A DNA stretch of 64,000 bases from Sulfurospirillum tamanense (GCF_016937535.1 NZ_JAFHKK010000002.1:123887-187886), one strand, 5' to 3'. Counted from the first letter of the stretch, positions 1 to 9,331 are shown. The notes: generated by a model not told the origin, from the sequence alone. Numbers and translations: made by a program.

Positions 1-1076
1 CTCTTGTTTCGGCTGTTTCGGCTGCAGATGTGATTAAAATTGGGGTGCAAGCGCCCATCACGGGTCAGTATGCCAACGAGGGCCAAAGTATTGATTATGG
101 GGTAAAGCTCATTGCTGAACAATTTAATGCCAAAGGCGGCGTGTTGGGTAAAAAGATTGAAGTTATCACTTGTGATGATGAAGCAGCGCCCCAAAAAGCA
201 GCCATTTGTGCCAGACGCCTTGTGAATGAAGGTGTAATGGCGGTCATTGGTTCGTACACCTCAGGAGCAACTGAAGCGGCACAGGCGACTTATTACCGCA
301 ATGGTGTGTTGCAAACCAGTGATGGCACCAGTGACTCGTTGACAGAGAAAAAATACTGGACATTCTTTAGAAACTCTTTCCAAAATAGCGCCCAAGCAGA
401 ATTTACCGCTGAGTATTTTGTCAATCAGAAAAAATACCAACGCATTGCGCTACTTTCAGACTACTCAAGCTACTCTACAGGTCTTGTGGATGCCGTTGAG
501 GCAGAGCTAAAAGCAAAAGGTGGCAACATTGTATTTAAAGACCGCGTGCGTTCAGGGGCGCAAAACTTTACGGCCGTATTGACGCGCATTAAAGCACTAA
601 ACCCTGATGTTATTTATTTTGGTGGGTATTACACAGATGGTGGGCTCATTCGTGCACAACAGCAACAACTTCGCATTGAAGCAGATTTTGTAGGGGGTGA
701 TTCCAACGACAACCCTGATTACATGAAACTTGCAGGAAGCAGTGCTGCGGGAACCATTCTTATCAACTTCCCCACGCCTGAGTTTTTGCCTTACGATACC
801 GCTAAACAATTTTTGGCAGATTATCGTGCAAAATATAACCAAGACCCCGCTTCTATTTGGGCGCTTATGAATATTGACGGATTGCTTACTATTTTGCATG
901 CGATGGAAGAGCTTAAAACAGAAGATACTAAAAAGATTTCGGACTATTTGCACACATTGCGTGACTTTCCAGGCATCACAGGTCCTGTTTCTTTCCGTGA
1001 AGATGGTGAGCGCATTAACACCAAATTCAACGTGTATGAAATTCAATCTGACAACAGCTACAAAATCATTTTTTAA
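1..1076 (+). CDS. livK: Branched-chain amino-acid ABC transporter substrate-binding protein (5' end cut off)
   Basis: Periplasmic binding protein that would deliver leucine, isoleucine, valine or related amino acids to the LivHMGF importer encoded next to it. The reading frame is open from base 3 with no start, so the gene begins upstream of the window. The first visible residues (LVSAVSAAD) look like the end of a signal peptide with cleavage after Ala, followed by the mature start VIKIGVQAPITG, typical of Leu/Ile/Val-binding proteins (Peripla_BP_6 fold). The mature chain of about 350 residues is full length for the family. The pattern GVMAVIGSYTSGATEAA matches the first ligand-binding lobe. 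It is first in a run of five same-strand liv genes. Substrate within the branched-chain or amide/urea class cannot be settled from sequence. Confidence 0.9.
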   Translation, partial: LVSAVSAADVIKIGVQAPITGQYANEGQSIDYGVKLIAEQFNAKGGVLGKKIEVITCDDEAAPQKAAICARRLVNEGVMAVIGSYTSGATEAAQATYYRNGVLQTSDGTSDSLTEKKYWTFFRNSFQNSAQAEFTAEYFVNQKKYQRIALLSDYSSYSTGLVDAVEAELKAKGGNIVFKDRVRSGAQNFTAVLTRIKALNPDVIYFGGYYTDGGLIRAQQQQLRIEADFVGGDSNDNPDYMKLAGSSAAGTILINFPTPEFLPYDTAKQFLADYRAKYNQDPASIWALMNIDGLLTILHAMEELKTEDTKKISDYLHTLRDFPGITGPVSFREDGERINTKFNVYEIQSDNSYKIIF

Positions 1077-1088
1077 AAAGTAGGGGCA

Positions 1089-1991
1089 ATGGACGTATTT
1101 CTTCAACAATTAGTCAACGGGTTGACCATTGGAAGTTTATACGCATTGGTTGCACTAGGTTACACGATGGTCTATGGGGTAATGAAGCTTATCAACTTCG
1201 CCCACGGCGACCTCGTGGCCTTTTCGGCCTTTGCGGGACTGACCATTTACACACAACTTTTTGACGATGGGACAACGTCACTGGTGGCCGTGGTAAGCGT
1301 ATTTGCCTTTACCGCAGCAGTGATAGCAGTGGTGGGTGTTCTTCTTGAGCGCCTTGCGTATAGGCCTTTACGAACGGCACCCCGCCTGAGCGCTGTTGTA
1401 TCTGCTTTGGGGGCAGGCTTGGTAATCCAAAACGCCATCATGCTGATTTGGGGCCCAAATATGAAAATTTTCCCCTCTGATCTTTTGCCTTCCACGGTGT
1501 ATGAAGTGGGTGGCGTGGTATTTACGTTTACACAAGTGATGATTTTAGGGTTTTCTTCGGTGTTGATGGTGGCACTATTTATGTTTATCAACCGTACAAA
1601 AATGGGTACGGCCATCCGCGCTGTTGCTATTGACCAAGATGCGGCCAGATTGATGGGCATTAACGTCAACCGTGTCATTATGCTGATTTTTATCATTGGT
1701 TCGGCCTTGGGCGCGGTAGCGGGTCTTTTTTTGGGTATTTATTACCGAGGCATTAGTTTTGACATGGGCTGGCAATACGGGCTCAATGCTTTTGTGGCCG
1801 CGATTATTGGTGGTATTGGTAATATTCCTGGTGCGATGGCCGGGGGATTGTTGCTTGGGCTTTTTAATGCCATGATTAGCGGCTATTTTTCTAGCCAATG
1901 GGCAGAAGCCTTTACCTTTATTTTACTTATCGTTATTTTGATTTTCCGACCAACGGGTATCTTTGGCGAAAAAGTGGCGGAGAAAGTCTAA
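1089..1991 (+). CDS. livH: Branched-chain amino-acid ABC transporter permease LivH
   Basis: Inner-membrane permease of the importer. It has 300 residues with about eight hydrophobic segments. The N-terminus (LVNGLTIGSLYALVALGYTMVYG, then INFAHGDL) is the LivH signature, and GIGNIPGAMAGGLLLG is the conserved coupling-loop region near the C-terminus. It follows livK after 12 bases, and its stop codon overlaps the start of livM by one base (TAATG), so the genes are probably translated together. Length and motifs are normal for the family. Confidence 0.93.
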   Translation: MDVFLQQLVNGLTIGSLYALVALGYTMVYGVMKLINFAHGDLVAFSAFAGLTIYTQLFDDGTTSLVAVVSVFAFTAAVIAVVGVLLERLAYRPLRTAPRLSAVVSALGAGLVIQNAIMLIWGPNMKIFPSDLLPSTVYEVGGVVFTFTQVMILGFSSVLMVALFMFINRTKMGTAIRAVAIDQDAARLMGINVNRVIMLIFIIGSALGAVAGLFLGIYYRGISFDMGWQYGLNAFVAAIIGGIGNIPGAMAGGLLLGLFNAMISGYFSSQWAEAFTFILLIVILIFRPTGIFGEKVAEKV

Positions 1992-2947
1992 TGAAAAATA
2001 TTACGTTAACGACAAAAATCGCCATTGGCTTTATGTTGGTTATGGGGTTGTATCCGCTTTTTGCCGATTCGGCGTGGCTTGCCATTGGAACAACTTTTTT
2101 GGTTTACGCGTGTGTCGCTTTTTCCCAAGATATCATCTTGGGGCGCGCGGGCGCTTTTAATATGGGCCATGCTCTCTTTTTTGGTCTAGGTGCTTACGCG
2201 ACAGCTATTTTAAATGTGCATTTTGGGTGGCCTATTTTAGCCACGTGGATTCCTGCGGTGTTGCTACCCGTAGCTGTTTCGGTGCTCTTTATTGGCCCTA
2301 TTATTCATTTGCGTGGAGACTATCTGCTGGTGGCTACTATTGGGCTTAATATTATCTTTTTGCAACTCTTGGAAAATGATATTTTTGGCCTCACAGGCGG
2401 CCCAAATGGCATTTTTGGGATTGATGTGATTGAGGTGTTTGGGGTGGCACTGTTTTCTCAGACGTACATGTACTACCTTGCCTTTATCTTGCTTGCCATC
2501 ACACTCTTTATCATGCGTTCGTTGGATGGTAGCAAGTTTGGCCGTGCGATGTTTTACATCAACAAAGACGAAGTGGCAGCCCAAAGCATGGGCATTAGCA
2601 TTCGCTTTCATAAGCTGTATGCTTTTGCCTTGGGTGCAGGAATCGCAGGGGCGGCGGGCAGTATGTTTGCCGTGCAATATTCGGCAGTGAGCCCTGAAGC
2701 CTTTAGCGTGATTCAGTCTATTATGTTTTTTACCATTGTGCTTGTAGGTGGTTCGGCATCTTTGCCAGGGGTTTTGATTGGAACCTTTGTGATGTTTGTC
2801 TTGCCAGAAATCTTCCGTGAGTTTGAAGAGGCACGGTATTTGGTGTTTGGTATCGCGATGATTTTGACCATGATTTTGCGGCCTCGAGGCATTTGGCCTG
2901 TGAAGTTTGGCAATATTCCTGAATTTTTGAAAAAGGGGGTCAAGTGA
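1991..2947 (+). CDS. livM: Branched-chain amino-acid ABC transporter permease LivM
   Basis: Second inner-membrane permease, pairing with LivH. I place the start at the ATG that overlaps the livH stop, giving 318 residues (MKNITLTTKIAIG). The upstream in-frame extension back to 1898 lies inside livH and is not expected to be translated. Characteristic segments are AFSQDIILGRAGAFNMGHALFFGLGAY and the C-terminal GGSASLPGVLIGTF loop. The stop overlaps livG by four bases (GTGA). Confidence 0.93.
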   Translation: MKNITLTTKIAIGFMLVMGLYPLFADSAWLAIGTTFLVYACVAFSQDIILGRAGAFNMGHALFFGLGAYATAILNVHFGWPILATWIPAVLLPVAVSVLFIGPIIHLRGDYLLVATIGLNIIFLQLLENDIFGLTGGPNGIFGIDVIEVFGVALFSQTYMYYLAFILLAITLFIMRSLDGSKFGRAMFYINKDEVAAQSMGISIRFHKLYAFALGAGIAGAAGSMFAVQYSAVSPEAFSVIQSIMFFTIVLVGGSASLPGVLIGTFVMFVLPEIFREFEEARYLVFGIAMILTMILRPRGIWPVKFGNIPEFLKKGVK

Positions 2948-3726
2948 GCGATTACCTTTTAGAAATCAAAGATGTTTCAAAGTTTTTTGCGGGTCTTGTG
3001 GCGATTGACAATCTTTCTATGAAAGTTAAAAAAGGGCAGATTTACGGCATCATCGGACCAAATGGTGCTGGAAAAACCACCTTGTTTAACTGCATTACAG
3101 GAATTTATACACCCGAAAAAGGGCAGATTTTATGGAAAGGCAAAGAGATTAAAGGCACCCCGCCCCACAAGATTGCCAGTCTTGGTATTTTGCGCACCTT
3201 CCAGACAATTCGCTTGTTTAAAGAGATGAGCGTGGCGGAAAACATCATGTCAGGGCGCCACATCAAGTCCAAACAACGTTGGTACAATGGCCTTATTCAT
3301 ACCCCTGCTTATTATAAAGACGAGCGCGCCAACTGGGAAAGGGTGGGGGAGCTGATGGAGTTTTTTAAACTCAGTGAGTACGCCACCTTGCCCGCAGGCG
3401 ATTTATCTTACGGCGTGCAACGCAAGATTGAGATGGCCAGAGCCTTGGCTGCAGACCCAGAGCTACTCATTTTGGATGAGCCCGCCGCAGGGCTTAACGA
3501 AAATGAAACCTTTGAGCTTACCCAAACCATCCGTAAAATTCGCGAAAGTGGGGTGACGGTGATGATGATTGAGCATGACATGGAGATGGTTATGAGCCTC
3601 ACCGAATACATCACAGTCATTAACTTCGGCGCAAAGATTAGCGAAGGAGAGCCCAAGTACGTGCAAGATGACCCGGTGGTGGTGGAAGCGTATATTGGTA
3701 GTATTGATGATGAGGAAGACGCATGA
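2944..3726 (+). CDS. livG: Branched-chain amino-acid ABC transporter ATP-binding protein LivG
   Basis: Cytoplasmic ATPase of the importer, 260 residues. Walker A is GPNGAGKTT near residue 40, the signature motif is the divergent LSYGVQRKIEMARAL near 155, and Walker B is LLILDEPAAGLNENE near 178, followed by the H-loop IEHDMEMV. The LSYGxQR form of the signature and the long insert after Walker A are typical of LivG rather than LivF. The start is GTG, overlapping the livM stop by four bases, and the gene ends in an ATGA overlap with livF. Confidence 0.94.
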   Translation: MSDYLLEIKDVSKFFAGLVAIDNLSMKVKKGQIYGIIGPNGAGKTTLFNCITGIYTPEKGQILWKGKEIKGTPPHKIASLGILRTFQTIRLFKEMSVAENIMSGRHIKSKQRWYNGLIHTPAYYKDERANWERVGELMEFFKLSEYATLPAGDLSYGVQRKIEMARALAADPELLILDEPAAGLNENETFELTQTIRKIRESGVTVMMIEHDMEMVMSLTEYITVINFGAKISEGEPKYVQDDPVVVEAYIGSIDDEEDA

Positions 3727-4439
3727 GTGAAAAACTATTAGACGTGACTAACCTCCATGTGAGCTACGGCGCCATCAAGGCCATCAAGGGGATTTCTTTA
3801 CATGTAAACCGCGGGGAAGTGGTGACAATCCTCGGGGCAAATGGTGCGGGAAAAACGACCACATTACGCACCCTTAGTGGTTTACTAAAGCCTGTTGAGG
3901 GAAGTATTGTATTTGATGGAAATGACATCACCAAAACCCCTCCCCATGAAATTGTCTCCTTGGGCATGAGCCACTCTCCCGAGGGAAGGCGTGTCTTTGG
4001 TACCCTGAGCGTGGAAGAAAACCTCATGATGGGGGCGTTTAGTCTCAAAAAATACGATCAAGCAACACTGGATTGGATTTACGAAATCCTCCCTAGACTC
4101 AAAGAGCGCACCCAACAGTTGGCAGGAACCCTCAGTGGGGGTGAGCAGCAAATGCTTGCCATCGGGCGCGCCATCATGAGTAAGCCAAAGTTGTTGATTT
4201 TGGATGAGCCCAGCTTGGGGCTAGCGCCGGTGCTTGTAAAGGTTATTTTTAAGGCGATTCGCGAGATTGCCAAAAGCGGTGTGACAGTGTTGCTCGTAGA
4301 GCAAAACGCAAGGGCGGCACTCAAGCTTGCTGATCGGGGCTACGTGCTTGAACTTGGAAAGATTTCCCATGAAGACACGAGTGAAGCCTTGTTGGGTTCT
4401 CAAGCGATTCAAGAAGCGTATTTGGGTAAAAAGCACTAA
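3723..4439 (+). CDS. livF: Branched-chain amino-acid ABC transporter ATP-binding protein LivF
   Basis: Second ATPase of the importer, 238 residues. Walker A is GANGAGKTT, the signature motif is LSGGEQQMLAIGRA, Walker B is LLILDEPSLGLAP and the H-loop is VEQNARAAL, all in the usual places for LivF. It is the last gene of the liv operon and is followed within 30 bases by an intrinsic terminator. Codons for SLHVN at 3797-3808 contain a perfect copy of the TTTACATGTAAA palindrome that recurs through the window. Confidence 0.94.
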   Translation: MSEKLLDVTNLHVSYGAIKAIKGISLHVNRGEVVTILGANGAGKTTTLRTLSGLLKPVEGSIVFDGNDITKTPPHEIVSLGMSHSPEGRRVFGTLSVEENLMMGAFSLKKYDQATLDWIYEILPRLKERTQQLAGTLSGGEQQMLAIGRAIMSKPKLLILDEPSLGLAPVLVKVIFKAIREIAKSGVTVLLVEQNARAALKLADRGYVLELGKISHEDTSEALLGSQAIQEAYLGKKH

Positions 4440-4457
4440 TATCTAAAACCAATAGGC

Positions 4458-4469
4458 TTTACATGTAAA
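4458..4469. repeat. Iterated palindrome TTTACATGTAAA, intergenic copy after livF
   Basis: A perfect 12-base palindrome 18 bases after the livF stop codon. Its last two bases run into the stem of the liv terminator. It is one of nine perfect 12-mers I found in the window. Confidence 0.95.
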
Positions 4470-4499
4470 CCCGTTTTTGAAAAAGAACGGGTTTTTTTA
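4468..4499 (+). terminator. Intrinsic terminator of the liv operon
   Basis: An 8-base-pair stem (AACCCGTT with AACGGGTT) around a loop of about ten bases is followed by seven T residues. It lies between livF and putA, both on the plus strand, so it should end liv transcription before putA. Confidence 0.85.
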
Positions 4500-4559
4500 G
4501 ACCTAATTTTCATAAATCAAAAAAAGAAGTACTAAAAGTACTACCAAAAAGGAGAATCC

Positions 4560-7500
4560 ATGAACGCAGCTACTTCCTTAACCCAGCGCGCTATTGCCCT
4601 AGCCGAACAATGGCAAAACCGCGCCAGTGAACTTGTCAACGCCCACGACAATAAGTTTCATGTGCAAATGAACACCATGTTAGCCCACCCCGCAGACAAA
4701 GTGTTGCTCATCGAGCTGATGGACCAGGCCTTTCGTAGCAAAAATACAAAGCGGGTCGCTAACCAAATAGAATTTTTGTTTGACAAGTACGGCATGGCGC
4801 AGTTTTTTACCACGAGTGAGCGGTTTTTGATGTTTATGTTTCGCACCATTGGCGTGCATCTGCCGGACATCTCCATCCCTTTGTTTGTCAAAACCATCCG
4901 CAGTGACACAAAAACCGTGGTGTTGCAAGGAGAAGATAGGCCGTTAAATGCGCATTTGGAAAAACGCAAAAAAGAAGGCACGCGGGTCAATGTCAACCTC
5001 ATCGGCGAGGTGGTATTGGGCGAAGAAGAGGCCAAGGAGCGCATGGAAAAATACCTCCTCGCCCTTGAAAATCCCAATATTGATTATATGTCTATTAAGG
5101 TTTCGACTATTTTTTCCCAAATTAATCCTCTGGCTTTTGAGGAGAGTGTGGAGGAGTTAGCCAAGCGCTTGCAAGTGATTTATGCCCAAGCCATGAAGCA
5201 CAGCATTACCACCCGCGAGGGAAAGCGGCAAAACAAGTTTATCAACCTTGATATGGAAGAGTACCGCGACCTTGCCATGACGTGCGAGGCATTCATGAAA
5301 GCGTTGGACAGTGAGGAATTTTTAGGGTTTTATGGCGGGATTGTCATGCAAGCGTATTTGCCCGATTCTCACTTGTGGCAACAAAAGCTGACCCAGTGGG
5401 CCAAAGCCCGCGTTGCTAAAGGTGGTAGCCCCATTAAGATTCGTCTGGTAAAGGGGGCAAACATGGAAATGGAAGAGACCGAATCTTCCTTGCGTCACTG
5501 GGCGGTGGCTCCGTATGCGCGCAAAGTCGATACGGACAGTAACTACAAGCGCATGGCCCGCTACGCGCTCACACCCGAACATGCCCCATGCGTCCACCTT
5601 GGGGCGGCTTCACACAACTTGTTTGAGCTTGCCTATGCGTACGAGCTGGCCAAAGAAAATGGCATGGAGCAGTACTTTACTTTTGAGATATTAGAAGGCA
5701 TGAGCGAATCTGCCCGTCTAGCCATCCAAGAGATGAGCGGCGAAGTGATTTTGTACGGCCCCACGGCCAAAGCGGAGCAATTTACCAATGCTATCGCCTA
5801 TTTGGTGCGACGCCTGGATGAAAACACGGGGGTAGAAAACTTTATCCGCTACAGCTTTGGCTTGAAAGTGGGAAGCCCTGCGTGGGAAGAGCAAAAGCAG
5901 AAGTTTTTAGACGCCATTGAGAACGAGTCCAACGCCCCTCTTGGGCCAAAACGCTTGCAAAATCGTTTAGAAGAGAACTGGGAGAACTACCAAGGAGGCT
6001 CTTTTTCCACCAAAGCCTACCATGGTGAACCCGACACCGATTTTATCTTGCCCGCCAACAAAGCATGGGCGAAGCAAATTCGCGACCAGTGGAAGAAAAA
6101 CGCAGGCGATGTGCCTACGGTTCGCCCTGTAGTAGTGGATGGCAAAGAGCTGATTGGAGAGCGGAAAAAAGTAGAAGTCAAAGACAAATCCCAGCTTCCT
6201 CTTGACGTAGTATGCGGCGTTTATGTGCAAGCCACGGCAGAAGATTTGCACCTTGCAGTTGAGGTAGCGCACCAAGACCCCGATGGGTGGCGCGCTCTTA
6301 CGCCAGACCAGCGTCATGAAACCCTTTCTCGCGTAGCCAACGTGGTGCGTGCGCGTCGTGGAGACCTCATTGGGGTAGCAGCAGCGGAACTAGGAAAGGT
6401 GTTCACTGAAACCGATGTGGAAGTAAGCGAAGCCATTGATTTTTTAGAATACTACACCCACGCAGTGCGTTCTTTTGAGCGTCCAACCCTTACGTGTAAA
6501 GGAAAAGGCGTAGGGGTGGTTGTGCCACCGTGGAATTTTCCCATTGCTATTCCTCTTGGGGGTATCGCTGCTTCGTTGGCCGCGGGCAACACAGTCATTA
6601 TCAAACCCGCGTCCATTGCAGTACTAAGTGCTCATGCCTTGTGTCAGTGTTTTTGGGACGCAGGTATTAGTAAAAACGTCTTGCAAATGGTGCCGTGCGC
6701 GGGAAGCGTGGCGGGTGAGCATTTGATTAGCAACGAAAAAGTGGATTTTGTCATCTTAACAGGCGGCGAAGAGACGGCGTATGCCATGCTTGAGACGCGG
6801 CCAGATTTGTACCTAAGCGCTGAAACAGGCGGAAAAGACGCGACCATCGTAACCGCGCTGGCTGATCGTGATCAGGCTATCAAAAACGTGGTGCATTCGG
6901 CGTTTAGCAACAGCGGACAAAAATGCTCTGCCACTTCCTTGTTGGTTTTAGAAGAAGAGGTGTATCAGGATCCTCACTTTAGAAAAGGGTTGATTGACGC
7001 GGCCAAGAGTTTGAGCGTGGGGTCTGTGTGGGATTTTAAAAATCGCCTTAGCACTGTCGCAAATCCTGTTGGTGGAGCGTTGAAAAAAGCTATTGAGACC
7101 TTAGAAGAGGGCGAAGAGTGGGCGCTTGAGCCTTCGTTTGTGGAAGGTAACCCTTACTTTCTTTCGCCTTGCATTAAATGGGGCGTGCGACCGGGTGCTT
7201 TTACGCACATGAATGAACTCTTTGGCCCAGTACTAAGCGTGATGCGTGCCAAGGATTTAAAAGAAGCCATTGAGATTGTCAACATGACAGGATACGGCCT
7301 CACTTCCGGAATTGAGTCATTAGATGCCCGCGAAGTGGCCTATTGGCGTGAGCATATTGGAGCAGGAAACTTGTACATTAACCGTGGCACTACAGGAGCT
7401 ATTGTGCAACGTCAGCCTTTTGGCGGCATGGGAAAATCTGCCGTAGGTGCGGGGCGAAAAGCGGGGATTCACAATTACGTCACGCAGTTTATGGAATTTG

Positions 7501-8150
7501 ACGAGGTTGCTTTCCCTGTGGTGTCTAACCACCATGCGCACCCGTTGGTGGATGTGGTGAAACAATGGAAAAGCGACGCCCAAAAAGGCATTCATGGGCA
7601 ATTTTTAGACCAGTTTGAAAAACTAGAAGCGGCGATTTGCAGTTATGTTGAGCAGCACGAAGTGGAGTTTTCCAAAGAGCACGATTATGCAAAAGTGCGT
7701 GGTGAGGATAACCTTTTCCGTTATCTCCCTCTTTCAAACGTAGCACTTCGGGTAACCAAAGAAGACACCTTATTTGAAATCCTAAGCCGTATTTTGGCGG
7801 CCAAAGTAAGCCGCGTGGCCTTACATGTAAGCGTAGAGGCTGAGCTTGAGCGCGACACGGTATCGTTCTTGTTTGAAAATAAGGAACGTTTACTAGAGAC
7901 GGGAGATGGGATTGCTCGGGAAGATGATGGGCAGTTTATAAAAAGTGCCAAGGGAGCGCAACGCATTATATACGCTAGTGCTAAACGTGTTCCTGCTGCC
8001 ATTTTTGCCCATGCGGCCAAAACAGCTACCTTCGTGGTGCGTCAAAAACCCCTCATGGACGGACGGTTGGAGCTTTTAAATTACCACCAAGAACAAAGCA
8101 TCTCCCATAGCTACCACCGCTATGGAAACTTGGGTGCGCGGGGGTTATAA
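4560..8150 (+). CDS. putA: Bifunctional proline dehydrogenase / delta-1-pyrroline-5-carboxylate dehydrogenase PutA
   Basis: Oxidises proline to glutamate in two steps: an FAD-dependent proline dehydrogenase feeds electrons to the quinone pool, then an NAD-dependent aldehyde dehydrogenase acts on the P5C intermediate. It has 1196 residues. The proline dehydrogenase barrel spans roughly 130-450 (KIRLVKGANMEME and the FAD-site region near 385). The aldehyde dehydrogenase domain spans roughly 530-990, with PWNFPIAIPLGG, the glutamate in SAETGGKDA and the catalytic cysteine in SGQKCSA. There is no N-terminal ribbon-helix-helix domain, so it is bifunctional and not a self-repressor as in E. coli. 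The last 200 residues are less conserved. A strong Shine-Dalgarno (AAGGAG) sits six bases before ATG. It stands alone between terminators. Confidence 0.96.
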   Translation: MNAATSLTQRAIALAEQWQNRASELVNAHDNKFHVQMNTMLAHPADKVLLIELMDQAFRSKNTKRVANQIEFLFDKYGMAQFFTTSERFLMFMFRTIGVHLPDISIPLFVKTIRSDTKTVVLQGEDRPLNAHLEKRKKEGTRVNVNLIGEVVLGEEEAKERMEKYLLALENPNIDYMSIKVSTIFSQINPLAFEESVEELAKRLQVIYAQAMKHSITTREGKRQNKFINLDMEEYRDLAMTCEAFMKALDSEEFLGFYGGIVMQAYLPDSHLWQQKLTQWAKARVAKGGSPIKIRLVKGANMEMEETESSLRHWAVAPYARKVDTDSNYKRMARYALTPEHAPCVHLGAASHNLFELAYAYELAKENGMEQYFTFEILEGMSESARLAIQEMSGEVILYGPTAKAEQFTNAIAYLVRRLDENTGVENFIRYSFGLKVGSPAWEEQKQKFLDAIENESNAPLGPKRLQNRLEENWENYQGGSFSTKAYHGEPDTDFILPANKAWAKQIRDQWKKNAGDVPTVRPVVVDGKELIGERKKVEVKDKSQLPLDVVCGVYVQATAEDLHLAVEVAHQDPDGWRALTPDQRHETLSRVANVVRARRGDLIGVAAAELGKVFTETDVEVSEAIDFLEYYTHAVRSFERPTLTCKGKGVGVVVPPWNFPIAIPLGGIAASLAAGNTVIIKPASIAVLSAHALCQCFWDAGISKNVLQMVPCAGSVAGEHLISNEKVDFVILTGGEETAYAMLETRPDLYLSAETGGKDATIVTALADRDQAIKNVVHSAFSNSGQKCSATSLLVLEEEVYQDPHFRKGLIDAAKSLSVGSVWDFKNRLSTVANPVGGALKKAIETLEEGEEWALEPSFVEGNPYFLSPCIKWGVRPGAFTHMNELFGPVLSVMRAKDLKEAIEIVNMTGYGLTSGIESLDAREVAYWREHIGAGNLYINRGTTGAIVQRQPFGGMGKSAVGAGRKAGIHNYVTQFMEFDEVAFPVVSNHHAHPLVDVVKQWKSDAQKGIHGQFLDQFEKLEAAICSYVEQHEVEFSKEHDYAKVRGEDNLFRYLPLSNVALRVTKEDTLFEILSRILAAKVSRVALHVSVEAELERDTVSFLFENKERLLETGDGIAREDDGQFIKSAKGAQRIIYASAKRVPAAIFAHAAKTATFVVRQKPLMDGRLELLNYHQEQSISHSYHRYGNLGARGL

Positions 8151-8160
8151 TCCTCGCGCT

Positions 8161-8190
8161 TAGGCTTACATGTAAAGAAATGTAAGCCTA
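8161..8190. terminator. Hairpin between putA and the facing minus-strand gene, built around the iterated palindrome
   Basis: An 11-base-pair perfect stem, TAGGCTTACAT with ATGTAAGCCTA, and an 8-base loop. The left arm and loop contain TTACATGTAA (8166-8175) and the right arm repeats a half-site. It lies ten bases after the putA stop and touches the 3' end of the convergent gene, so it may act in both directions, though the T-tract is poor on both sides. Confidence 0.6.
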
Positions 8191-8424
8191 TTTGAGTTTT
8201 TCTAGAAGGCTTTGACTTAGCTCTAGGGTTTCTTTGTTTTTTTGAACACCGCTGCTATTTTCTTCGATTTTAGATTTATTTTTTTCAATCTTTTCTTTGT
8301 TGGCCCTAATGGCTTCTCGGTTAAGCTCAATCAACTCTTGAAGCACGGCAACACGACGTTCGTATTTGGTGACAAGATAATAAATAAGATAGACCAAAAC
8401 AGCGACAATAACCCATTCAAACAT
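8188..8424 (-). CDS. Small membrane-anchored coiled-coil protein of unknown function
   Basis: 78 residues. Residues 2-18 (FEWVIVAVLVYLIYYLV) form one transmembrane helix at the N-terminus. The rest is a charged helix with repeating patterns (EKIEKNKSKIEE), which looks like a coiled coil facing the cytoplasm or periplasm. I do not recognise a family. It is convergent with putA and lies downstream of yaaA. Its composition is coherent for a real protein (helix anchor plus heptads) and unlike the shadow frames. Confidence 0.7.
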   Translation of the reverse strand: MFEWVIVAVLVYLIYYLVTKYERRVAVLQELIELNREAIRANKEKIEKNKSKIEENSSGVQKNKETLELSQSLLEKLK

Positions 8425-8474
8425 GCGAAAATCCTTTCAGAAACATTTTTAAAAGTATATCGAACTTCCAAGGC

Positions 8475-9212
8475 TTATTCCATAATAGAAAAGAAATAAT
8501 TTTTTTGAATGCCTTTGCACTGAATTTCTTCGATTTTTAGCCCCTCAAAGGCAATGGCTTGAAACGCTTCTTCGGTTTGCGGTTGCAAAAGTGCAAGGGT
8601 GCGTGCCACCTTACCTCGCCACGCCTTTGCCCAATGGCTGACAACCTTGCCTTCTTTAAGAAAAATTAACCGCACATAAGGCTTATTGGGGAGGTAAAAT
8701 TTCTCATAAAACCCTGCGCGAAGGTCAACCACGAAGTGGTCTTCCAAGAAAGCATCAAGCACGGGTGTGACATGGGGCTTGTATAAAGTTTCTGTAGCAA
8801 GACCCTCAAGGGTTTGGCCTTGTTTGAGTTTATAATAAGGTAAGGTATCACCACCTAGCAAAGGTCCAAAAAGATTGGAAAAGATAATTAAATGGTTTTC
8901 CAAAAAATGCAAAGCATCAGCAGGAAGAGAGGCAGGGTCTAGGTAAGTGTATCCAACGCCTGTGTAACGCAAAAGTGCTTTTTGGGTGTGGGCAGATAAA
9001 GGATTAGCATCTTTTAGTGCTTGTATTTCATCTGCTTTTTTCACGCCAAAAAGAGCCGAAAGAGAAGCGCTTGATGCATTTTCTAAAAGAGAAAGGTAAC
9101 GAGAAAGGGCCAAATCCCTTGGCGTTGAAAGTTCGGGAAACGCAAGGGAAAACCTTTTGGCAATGGGCGAATCTGGGTTTTTAGCTTCGCTTGGTGAAAA
9201 AAGAATATACAT
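8475..9212 (-). CDS. yaaA: YaaA family peroxide-stress protein (DUF328)
   Basis: 245 residues from the ATG at 9212, beginning MYILFSPSEAK, the usual YaaA N-terminus. The family is linked in E. coli to lowering free intracellular iron under peroxide stress and binds DNA. The C-terminus (HWAKAWRGKVARTLA) matches the conserved positively charged stretch of the family. I prefer this start over an in-frame one 15 codons upstream because AAGAGG lies six bases before it and homologues begin here. The start codon is inside a TACATGTA core (9208-9215), one of the copies of the iterated palindrome. Confidence 0.85.
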   Translation of the reverse strand: MYILFSPSEAKNPDSPIAKRFSLAFPELSTPRDLALSRYLSLLENASSASLSALFGVKKADEIQALKDANPLSAHTQKALLRYTGVGYTYLDPASLPADALHFLENHLIIFSNLFGPLLGGDTLPYYKLKQGQTLEGLATETLYKPHVTPVLDAFLEDHFVVDLRAGFYEKFYLPNKPYVRLIFLKEGKVVSHWAKAWRGKVARTLALLQPQTEEAFQAIAFEGLKIEEIQCKGIQKNYFFSIME

Positions 9213-9215
9213 GTA
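9208..9215. repeat. Iterated palindrome core TACATGTA overlapping the yaaA start codon
   Basis: The central ATG of the palindrome on the minus strand is the yaaA initiation codon. Only the 8-base core is perfect here. Confidence 0.9.
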
Positions 9216-9283
9216 AAACCTCTTATAGAGTGCGTTAGAAAAAGGTATTGTAATCAATTCCTCCTAAAGAAGCCACAAAACTC

Positions 9284-9312
9284 TTGACTTGAAAAATCTT
9301 TTGAGATATAAT
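9284..9312 (+). promoter_or_regulatory. Sigma-70 promoter of the tRNA-tuf operon
   Basis: TTGACT at 9284-9289 and TATAAT at 9307-9312 are separated by 17 bases. This is nearly the full consensus, 20 bases before the first tRNA. A conserved -35 box is notable because many promoters in this phylum lack one; it fits a very strong stable-RNA promoter. Confidence 0.85.
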
Positions 9313-9331
9313 TTCACCTCACAAAACGGGT

